Source of the DNA: JADJYF01 sp965278995 | GTDB lineage: Bacteria > Pseudomonadota > Gammaproteobacteria > Ga0077536 | Length of the DNA stretch: 64,000 nucleotides | Assembly: GCA_965278995.1 (NCBI GenBank) | Contig: OZ257136.1 | Location: 62,001 to 126,000, forward strand | Direction of reading: 5' to 3' | Shown here: positions 57,833-64,000 of the stretch, piece after piece | How the letters are laid out: each line of letters begins with the position of its first letter | How positions within the stretch are numbered: the first letter of the stretch is position 1 | The notes under the pieces: generated by a model | The model's input: only the letters and a program-made list of their open reading frames with translations | Told to the model about the DNA's origin: nothing | Database searches by the model: none | Program-made: the position numbers and the translations under genes

Positions 57833-58846
57833 ATGCGCATATTGATCACCGGTGGCACAGGCTTCATTGGTGGCGCGGCGGCACGGCGTCTGTTGGCGCG
57901 CGGCGATTCGGTGGTTGTACTCGCGCGCGCGCCAGCCCGCGCCAGCGCTCTCGAGGATCTCGGCGCCACGGTCGTCACGGGCGATCTGCTTGAGCCTCGC
58001 TCGCTCGCACGCGCGGCACAGGGTTGCGAAGTGGTGCTGCATGCTGCCGGAATTCCACGGCCGGCAACTGTCGCTGCTTTTCGCTCGGCGCACGTAACGG
58101 GCACGCGCAATGTACTTGCCGCCGCGGCCGCCGCAGGCGTTCGCCGAATGATCAATATTGCCTCGCAGTCGGTCCTGTTTGCTGGCCGCGATCTGATCGG
58201 TGTCGATGAGTCGCATCCCTATCCAACTCGTTACATCGACCCCTATTCGGCGACCAAGGCCGAGAGCGAACGTCTCGCTCTCGCCGCAAACGGGCAACTC
58301 GAGGTAACCAGCCTGCGCCCGGCGGTCGTCTGGGGTCGTGGGGATACCACCATTCTGCCCATTCTCACCCGCCTGGCGCTGTCCCCTTTCGGGGTACCAG
58401 CCTGTGGCGATGGAACCAACCTCGAAGCGACGACACATATCGATAACCTGATCGATGCGATCATCGGGGCTTTCGACTGCCCTGCAGCTCCCGGCCGAAC
58501 CTATTTCATTGTCGATGCATTTCGAACGACTGCGCGGGAATTCATCGCCCGCCAGTTGGAGTCCGCGGGCGTCCGCCCGCGCTTTTTGCAGATCCCACGG
58601 ATCCTGGCTGAGCCGGCTGCATGGGCGCTCGATCATGCCGCCACCGCGCTAGGCCTGCCCGTGCCGCTGGCATATTTCGGCGTCCGCACGGCGCTGACGT
58701 CGCGTACCCTCGTGAGCACCCGCGCCCATGATGAGTTGGGATATCGTCCGCAGATTGGACTCGACGATGGGCTGGCCGATCTTCGAACATGGGTGACCGC
58801 TCTCGGCGGAGCAAGGGCGCTTGTCCGCGGCGTCACTGCGCGCTGA
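57833..58846 (+). CDS. NAD-dependent epimerase/dehydratase (3-beta-HSD-like)
   Basis: The 337-residue extended SDR has the nucleotide-binding motif ITGGTGFIGGAAARRLL (residues 4-20), LHAAGIPRPAT and the active site YSATKAESERLALAA (Y-x-x-x-K, about residue 140), with SLRPAVVWGRGDTTILPILT next. The closest family is NAD(P)-dependent epimerase/dehydratase or 3-beta-hydroxysteroid dehydrogenase-like. The substrate is not clear. It is convergent with the ketopantoate-reductase-like gene. Confidence 0.85.
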   Translation: MRILITGGTGFIGGAAARRLLARGDSVVVLARAPARASALEDLGATVVTGDLLEPRSLARAAQGCEVVLHAAGIPRPATVAAFRSAHVTGTRNVLAAAAAAGVRRMINIASQSVLFAGRDLIGVDESHPYPTRYIDPYSATKAESERLALAANGQLEVTSLRPAVVWGRGDTTILPILTRLALSPFGVPACGDGTNLEATTHIDNLIDAIIGAFDCPAAPGRTYFIVDAFRTTAREFIARQLESAGVRPRFLQIPRILAEPAAWALDHAATALGLPVPLAYFGVRTALTSRTLVSTRAHDELGYRPQIGLDDGLADLRTWVTALGGARALVRGVTAR

Positions 58847-58871
58847 CTGTTCGCCGCGTCGGCGTATCCAA

Positions 58872-59855
58872 TCAACACTGCACCAGCTCGCGCGCCAGCT
58901 CCGGTCTGCCGCCGTTCCCACCTGGTTGGCCGGCGATCCGGCGAAGTAGATTCATGGCGCAGTCGTGCGCCGGAGTTGGCACACCGACTCTCGCTCCTTC
59001 GCTGGCGATCGCGCCACATAGATATTCAGCTTCGCCGAGGTCTCCGCGGACGATTTCACGCGACAGAGTGCTGCCCACGGCGCGGGCCTGCCATCCTGCC
59101 GCGCGCGCTGCCAGCACGTTTACCAACGGTGTCGCGAAAACTGCCGACAATACGGCAGGCGGAACGCCCTGGCTCGCGTGCAGCCGCCATCCGGCTGCAC
59201 GCGCCACCGTCAACGCTTCATCGAGCAGCGCGCGGAACGCGCGAAAGCTGTCGCGTCCACGGAACACATCGCCAATCGCTCCGCCGATCACTGCAGCTAC
59301 CGGGTCCAGGCTTGCGTTGAGCATGAGTTTGCCATGACGGTGTGCATCGATATCGTCAGCCAAGCGGACGCGTTGCATGCGCGGCTCCAACGCTGCTGCG
59401 AGCCACGCAGTGACATTGCCGTCGCTCTGTCGCTGCAACGTCAGCCAGCCATCTCTGGTCCGCCTCGATCGCCCGGCGCCGATAGACGACACAGCAAACT
59501 CGACGACGCCATAGGAGAGCGCGTGGTTGCGAACAGCGGCCAGCTCAGGCGTCAAGCCGTTAGAGACACAAACCATCGGAACCCAGGCCGGCACGCTCCG
59601 TGCCGCAGCAGCAGCCACACCGGCAGAAGTCGCCAGAACAGCAACGTCGCCCGTTCGAAACGGTGTCCGAGATGGTATACCTGCAGTGTCCGCAGGTGCG
59701 GGAACGGCCCGGGCGTCGATACCCTGGAATGCATATGCTGACCGAACCTGCTCTGCTGGATCGATCACCATGAGCGATATTTCCGGCCGCAGCGACGCCA
59801 CCAGATGTGAACCAACTGCGCCTGCACCGATGATCACAACTCGGTGATAGGGCAT
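58872..59855 (-). CDS. Ketopantoate reductase-like protein
   Basis: The protein of about 327 residues has the ApbA/PanE layout: N-terminal Rossmann motif VVIIGAGAVGSHLVA (residues 5-19), CVSNGLTPEL, DIDAHRHGKLMLNASLDPVA with the catalytic Lys, and a helical C-terminal domain (LLDEALTVARAAGWRL). The start at 59855 (MPYHRVVII) begins right at the Rossmann fold; the frame is open to 59972. PanE makes pantoate for CoA synthesis, but many paralogues have other substrates. Family firm, substrate uncertain. Confidence 0.8.
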   Translation of the reverse strand: MPYHRVVIIGAGAVGSHLVASLRPEISLMVIDPAEQVRSAYAFQGIDARAVPAPADTAGIPSRTPFRTGDVAVLATSAGVAAAAARSVPAWVPMVCVSNGLTPELAAVRNHALSYGVVEFAVSSIGAGRSRRTRDGWLTLQRQSDGNVTAWLAAALEPRMQRVRLADDIDAHRHGKLMLNASLDPVAAVIGGAIGDVFRGRDSFRAFRALLDEALTVARAAGWRLHASQGVPPAVLSAVFATPLVNVLAARAAGWQARAVGSTLSREIVRGDLGEAEYLCGAIASEGARVGVPTPAHDCAMNLLRRIAGQPGGNGGRPELARELVQC

Positions 59856-60035
59856 GGGCGGGACAGGTGTTCCGGGCTCGCGCTCGAATTCCGCCTGGCG
59901 GACTGCCGAATCGCTTAAAGGCATCATGAACCTATCCAATGGTCTGACAAGGGAGCGTGCCCGCATTACCATCTGCTATCTGTGCGGCTCCGCACACAGT
60001 TTGACACGTTGCTGCGTGCTATGGTCCGGCGCCGA

Positions 60036-60845
60036 ATGTCTGTGATTCATCCGCATCGACGCACGCTCCGCGGCAATTTGCTGGTTAGCCTGTTGATAGT
60101 GCTGTTTGTGGCACCGACAGTTCAATCAGCAGAACTGCGGGTACGCTTTCGCCTCGAACTGACGGCACATGAAACATCAGCCGGAACCGAGATCTACAGT
60201 GCGCCGTTGCCAGCAGGCGAGTTGACCCTCGTGTTCGACCCGACCTGGAACAGCACCGAAACCACCGGCGACGCGATGGGTGTGGTCAAAGTCCACATGG
60301 CCGGTAACAGCACTTTCACATCATCAATCACGCCGCAACTGCCGTGGGCGCCGCCTGGCGGCCTGTCGGATGTCACACGACAGAGCGAGGCGACGCTCAC
60401 CAATGTCACAACCGAACAGTACTCGGTCATGTCGTTTTTCGATTATCACTTTGCCTTGAGCGGAGAAAGCGAATATCACTATCTCATCTCGTTGGACAGC
60501 GATGCGCCGGGCAACAGCAACCCGTTCATCGAGAACATCCAGGATTATCGGACGCCGGAGTTGATTGCTTATCTGCAGGCACAGATGGCCAATCAGGAAC
60601 CGCTGGCGTTGAGCGAATGGGCCTTCATTCTCGACACAGCGACGGAGACTTATATCGCCTGGGATGATTTCAAAGCGCGTGCCTATATCACGGCTATTGA
60701 AGGCGACGGCGTCATCCCGCCGCCGGACGCTCAACAGGTACCGCTGGCCAGCACGCCCCTGCTGTTGCTGCTCTTCGGCCTGCTCGGCAATCTTGGACTT
60801 GCACAGTCCAGGGGCGTGCAGCACCGGAATGGCGCCCGATCCTGA
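60036..60845 (+). CDS. Secreted protein with C-terminal sorting-like helix
   Basis: This 269-residue protein has a signal peptide (GNLLVSLLIVLFVAPTVQSA) and a beta-rich mature domain (RVRFRLELTAHETSAGTEIY, FFDYHFALSGESEYHYLISL). It ends with VPLASTPLLLLLFGLLGNLG followed by a basic tail, resembling a degenerate PEP-CTERM-like sorting signal. The start at 60036 (MSVIHPHRR) is chosen because the longer frame from 59982 adds no signal. Function is unknown. Confidence 0.65.
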   Translation: MSVIHPHRRTLRGNLLVSLLIVLFVAPTVQSAELRVRFRLELTAHETSAGTEIYSAPLPAGELTLVFDPTWNSTETTGDAMGVVKVHMAGNSTFTSSITPQLPWAPPGGLSDVTRQSEATLTNVTTEQYSVMSFFDYHFALSGESEYHYLISLDSDAPGNSNPFIENIQDYRTPELIAYLQAQMANQEPLALSEWAFILDTATETYIAWDDFKARAYITAIEGDGVIPPPDAQQVPLASTPLLLLLFGLLGNLGLAQSRGVQHRNGARS

Positions 60846-60977
60846 CACACGCGTCGTCCTCGTCGTCGGCTTTACCACAGGATGCCTTTTCCGAAGCCGC
60901 AGTGACCGCTATCCTGCTCCAGTCGGGCGTGTCTCCAGATGGCGCGTGGGACATCCTCCATCCAGGCTACATTTATC

Positions 60978-61448
60978 ATGGCACACGAGAAGCTCGTGCT
61001 CGGTTGGCGCGAATGGGTAAGCCTGCCGGTGCTCGGCATCTCTCGCATCAAGGCCAAGCTCGATAGCGGTGCGCGGACTTCGACTCTGCACGCGCTGCGC
61101 TCCGAATCTTATATCGAGCGCGGTGCGCCGCGCGTGCGCCTGCATATCGCGCCGGCGCGACGAACTGGCGGTGAGGTCGTCGTCGCCGATTGCGCGGTCA
61201 TCGAGGAACGGACAGTATCCGACTCGGGTGGGCATCGCGAACGCCGTCTGGTCATTGAATCGGAACTTGGTATCGGCGAGCAACGGTGGCCGATAGAGCT
61301 GACCGTAACTAACCGCGGCGCCATGTTGTTTCGCATGCTGCTCGGCCGCACCGCAATGTGCGGTCGAATTGTCGTTGACCCAGACATATCCTACGTGCTC
61401 GACAAACCGCGACGCATTCGCCGAGTCAAGCGGGAGAGTGGCGCGTGA
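60978..61448 (+). CDS. rimB: RimB-like retropepsin-fold protease
   Basis: The 156-residue protein belongs to the ATP-dependent zinc protease / retropepsin-like family. It has LGWREWVSLPVLGISRIKAK, LDSGARTSTLHAL with the D-S-G-A active-site-like motif (about residue 29), and TNRGAMLFRMLLGRTAM. In rim operons, RimB processes or regulates RimK-dependent glutamylation of ribosomal protein S6. The start at 60978 (MAHEKLVLG) fits the family better than the frame from 60939. It overlaps rimK (GTGA). Confidence 0.85.
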   Translation: MAHEKLVLGWREWVSLPVLGISRIKAKLDSGARTSTLHALRSESYIERGAPRVRLHIAPARRTGGEVVVADCAVIEERTVSDSGGHRERRLVIESELGIGEQRWPIELTVTNRGAMLFRMLLGRTAMCGRIVVDPDISYVLDKPRRIRRVKRESGA

Positions 61449-62350
61449 AAATTGGCATACTCTCGCGTAACCCCAAGCTCTATTCGACACGGCGACTTGC
61501 CGAGGCTGCCCGCGATCGCGGTCACGCCGTGCGCGTGATCGACGTCTTGCGCTGTTATATGGACATCAACTCGAGCAATCCGACCATTCACTATAAAGGT
61601 GAGGAGTTGAGCGAGTTCGACGCCGTTATTCCGCGCATTGGCGCTTCGGTCACATTTTACGGAGCCGCAGTCGTCCGCCAGTTCGAAATGATGGGCGTCT
61701 ATTCAGTCAATGAATCTGTCGCCATCACGCGTTCGCGCGACAAGCTCCGTTCGCTGCAATTGCTTTCGCGCAAAGGCCTTGGTCTGCCGATCACCTCGTT
61801 CGCGCATTCGATCGACGATATCGACGGCCTGATTGACGAAGTCGGCGGGGCACCGCTCGTCATCAAACTGCTCGAGGGCACGCAAGGTCTGGGTGTGGTA
61901 TTGGCCGAGACACGTAACGCGGCGAAAAGCGTCATCCAGGCTTTCCGCGGGCTCGACGCCAATATTCTGGTGCAGGAGTTCATCAAGGAGGCCGCGGGGC
62001 GCGATATCCGTTGTCTGGTCGTCGGCGGCAAGGTCGTCGCGGCGATGCAGCGCGAAGCCGGCCCCGGAGAGTTCCGATCCAATCTGCATCGCGGTGGGCA
62101 GGCCGCGCTGGTCGAAATTACGACCGAGGAACGGCGTACTGCGCTGCGTGCCGCACGTACGCTCGGGCTGAACGTCTGCGGGGTCGATCTTTTGCGCTCT
62201 ACCCGCGGGCCGCTGATCATGGAAGTCAATTCATCGCCCGGTCTGGGTGGTATCGAGGCGGCTACCGGCAAGGATATCGCCAGTCTGATCATCGAGTTTC
62301 TGGAAACTGCCGGACACGGGCGCTCGACGCGCACGAAAGGACGAGGTTGA
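61445..62350 (+). CDS. rimK: Ribosomal protein S6-L-glutamate ligase RimK
   Basis: The 301-residue protein is an ATP-grasp ligase. It has the family start KIGILSRNPKLYSTRRLAEA, DAVIPRIGASVTFYGAAVVR, the ATP-grasp loop LLEGTQGLGVVLAET (about residue 143), QEFIKEAAGRDIRCLVVGG and MEVNSSPGLGGIEAA. It adds glutamates to the C-terminus of ribosomal protein S6. It starts at GTG 61445 overlapping rimB and is followed by an M14-family protein. Confidence 0.95.
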   Translation: MKIGILSRNPKLYSTRRLAEAARDRGHAVRVIDVLRCYMDINSSNPTIHYKGEELSEFDAVIPRIGASVTFYGAAVVRQFEMMGVYSVNESVAITRSRDKLRSLQLLSRKGLGLPITSFAHSIDDIDGLIDEVGGAPLVIKLLEGTQGLGVVLAETRNAAKSVIQAFRGLDANILVQEFIKEAAGRDIRCLVVGGKVVAAMQREAGPGEFRSNLHRGGQAALVEITTEERRTALRAARTLGLNVCGVDLLRSTRGPLIMEVNSSPGLGGIEAATGKDIASLIIEFLETAGHGRSTRTKGRG

Positions 62351-62354
62351 CGGT

Positions 62355-63404
62355 ATGAGCAGCACTCCGCTCGTCATTGCCGGCTGCGCGATCCGGCCTG
62401 GCAGCAAGGTGCGCATCGATTTTCCGCTCGCCGATCTCTACACCTCGACGCCGATGTCGATGCCGATACAGGTCATTCGGGGGCGTCACGATGGACCGGT
62501 CATGTTCATCTCAGGCGCCATACACGGCGACGAAATCAACGGTGTGGAGATCATCCATCGCCTTCTTCGCTCGAACGTGCTGAAAGCACTACGCGGGACC
62601 CTGGTGTGCATTCCGATAGTCAATGTCTTCGGCTTCATCAATCAGACGCGCTATCTTCCCGACGGGCGCGATCTGAATCGTTCGTTCCCCGGTTCGGAAC
62701 GCGGTTCGTTGACTTCACGCGTCGCGTATTCGTTTCTGCGCGAAATAGCCGCGCATTGCCATTTCGGCATCGACCTGCATACCGCGGCGGCACATCGCGA
62801 CAACCTGCCGCAGATCCGTGCCGACCTCGACGACGCCGCGACCCTGGAACTTGCGCGCGGATTTCAGGTGCCGGTGTTGATCCACTCGAACACGCGAGAC
62901 GGCTCACTTCGCCAGGCCGCAGGTGAACTCGGCGTCAAGGTACTTCTGTTCGAAGGCGGCGAGCGTCTGCGTTTCAATGAGCGTGTGATCCGTGCCGGCG
63001 TGCACGGCATCATCGCAACGCTGCGCACACTCGACATGTTGCCGATGCGAGCTGTCCGTCTGGAGTTTCCACCAGCGCTGATTGCCCGCAGTACGCGCTG
63101 GATCCGTGCGCAGCGCAGCGGCATTCATCGCATCACGGCGCAGCTCGGCCAGAGCGTGCACAAAGGTTCGCGGCTGGGCGCCATCTCCGATACATTCGGC
63201 GCGTTCGAAGATCTCGTGCAAGCCGACGTCAGCGGTCTGGTCATTGGGCGCAACAACCTGCCGCTGATCAGCGAAGGCGACGCGCTGTTTCACGTTGCGC
63301 GCATCGACAGCGCGAGTCTCGCCGGCAATCGCGTCGAGGCGTTCGAAGACGCTATCGACAATGCCGAATCCTTTCTACCGAGCGTCGATCCACCGACCTA
63401 CTGA
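62355..63404 (+). CDS. M14-family AstE/aspartoacylase-like deacylase
   Basis: The 349-residue protein has the M14 zinc-binding pattern: SGAIHGDEINGVEII (H-x-x-E, about residues 55-62) and FGIDLHTAAAHRDN with the third zinc ligand. INQTRYLPDGRDLNRSFPGS carries the substrate-binding arginines. Its C-terminal 100 residues are beta-rich, as in succinylglutamate desuccinylase / aspartoacylase proteins. It is five bases after rimK, and this rimB-rimK-AstE-like order is common in gammaproteobacteria. The substrate is not certain. Confidence 0.85.
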   Translation: MSSTPLVIAGCAIRPGSKVRIDFPLADLYTSTPMSMPIQVIRGRHDGPVMFISGAIHGDEINGVEIIHRLLRSNVLKALRGTLVCIPIVNVFGFINQTRYLPDGRDLNRSFPGSERGSLTSRVAYSFLREIAAHCHFGIDLHTAAAHRDNLPQIRADLDDAATLELARGFQVPVLIHSNTRDGSLRQAAGELGVKVLLFEGGERLRFNERVIRAGVHGIIATLRTLDMLPMRAVRLEFPPALIARSTRWIRAQRSGIHRITAQLGQSVHKGSRLGAISDTFGAFEDLVQADVSGLVIGRNNLPLISEGDALFHVARIDSASLAGNRVEAFEDAIDNAESFLPSVDPPTY

Positions 63405-63651
63405 ACGGCGCCGGACCAAGATGTTCTGAGCACTGTTGCTGGCTATCGCAAGTGGCCTGATTGGTGCGCTGCACGATTGGTATTGCCAGCGAATCAGCCT
63501 ATCTTGCGGTCCCTTTGACGGCGTTGTGGGCCCTTGCGTGGGCGGTAACCATCGAGTCTAATCGGTACCATTCCGGCATTTTCATGCGCACATGAAGGCG
63601 CTCTGCCTCGGCCGCAGGCAGCGCTTCAAATCGGGGAGGAACGCGAGAATC

Positions 63652-64000
63652 ATGGGCATCCTGGTCAATATCGACAACGGTGGGACTTTCACCGACGTCT
63701 GCATCAGCGATGGGGACAAAGTCGTGCACGCCAAGTCGACGACTACCCCGCATGATCTGACACAGTGTTTCCTCGAAGTGTTACGGCGCGGCTCGCGCGA
63801 GTTATACGGCGAAGATGATGTCGCGCGTCTGATCCGTGAAGCGGACTGCTTGCGTTATTCGACGACCTCCGGTACCAACGCAGTAGTCGAGCGTAAAGGG
63901 CAGCCGGTTGCCGTGCTTGTCGATGCCGGCGAGGAAACGCGCGTTTACGGTGCCATCGAACGCCTCGGCGACAACGACCTGTGGCGGGCGATGGTGCCCC
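63652..64000 (+). CDS. Hydantoinase A/oxoprolinase family protein, cut by window edge
   Basis: The gene starts at ATG 63652 with a strong GGGGAGGA site and is open to the end of the window (116 codons). The start MGILVNIDNGGTFTDVCISD is the nucleotide-binding beginning of HyuA/oxoprolinase proteins, where GGTFTD is conserved; the usual DVGG reads DNGG. RYSTTSGTNAVVERKG follows, also typical. These enzymes hydrolyse hydantoins or oxoproline with ATP and usually pair with a HyuB subunit, which would lie downstream. Confidence 0.85.
   Translation, partial: MGILVNIDNGGTFTDVCISDGDKVVHAKSTTTPHDLTQCFLEVLRRGSRELYGEDDVARLIREADCLRYSTTSGTNAVVERKGQPVAVLVDAGEETRVYGAIERLGDNDLWRAMVP

Noticed and set aside
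1..64000. Searched by eye for rRNA, tRNA, riboswitch and CRISPR elements
   Set aside because: No convincing one was seen; a covariance-model search would be needed to exclude small RNAs.

Overview
The window looks like a chromosome segment of an environmental gammaproteobacterium. It carries a rimB-rimK-M14 operon, a Wsp-like chemosensory operon, PEP-CTERM-type surface proteins and catabolic amidohydrolases. Most of it is GC-rich; the Rhs block (about 0.6-8.8 kb) and the toxin-antitoxin block (10.4-13.4 kb) are visibly more AT-rich, which suggests transfer. The order or family cannot be fixed from this sequence alone.

Layout. (1) 0.2-8.8 kb: an XRE regulator, then a block on the minus strand: a 1.39-kb-codon Rhs/YD-repeat shell protein with its own secretion signal and a calcium-binding tail in place of the usual Rhs core, two small secreted proteins, and three detached Rhs tips, each followed by a small membrane protein that may be its immunity protein. 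(2) 8.8-10.3 kb: sparse DNA with a frameshifted Excalibur-type secreted protein. (3) 10.5-13.4 kb: a HigB-like toxin, a HigA-like antitoxin fused to an ImmA/IrrE protease, and two unknown genes with a 36-codon ORF between them. (4) 13.4-20.3 kb: a phage-like or plasmid-like replication module (DNA-binding protein, replication initiator with iterons inside its own gene, Toprim primase, helicase, Zn-finger-like HGG protein) ending in an XRE regulator and a serine recombinase. (5) 20.9-38.0 kb: a complete eight-gene MADS (methylation-associated defence system) operon, mad1 to mad8, with every junction overlapping. (6) 38.6-41.4 kb: an SGNH hydrolase, a 95-residue protein and an M6-family metalloprotease. 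(7) 41.7-51.5 kb: CheW-CheR/TPR-CheW-MCP-CheA/REC-CheB, followed by a triple-receiver histidine kinase, a receiver protein and a truncated receiver. (8) 51.5-64 kb: a PEP-CTERM protein, an acyl-CoA ligase / D-aminoacylase-like / amidohydrolase / ABM monooxygenase operon, a lipoprotein, an epimerase, a ketopantoate-reductase-like protein, a second sorted surface protein, rimB-rimK-M14, and the 5' end of a hydantoinase/oxoprolinase gene cut by the window edge.

How it fits together. Regions 1-5 look like an accessory island assembled from several conflict systems (Rhs toxins, toxin-antitoxin, mobile replicon, MADS) beside housekeeping or niche genes (regions 6-8). MADS is a published system; its strongest novelty here lies in domain details (a pseudokinase in MAD6, a PD-(D/E)XK-like motif in MAD8). 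The least described arrangement is the split Rhs locus, where shell and core are separate secreted polypeptides followed by a train of tip/immunity cassettes.
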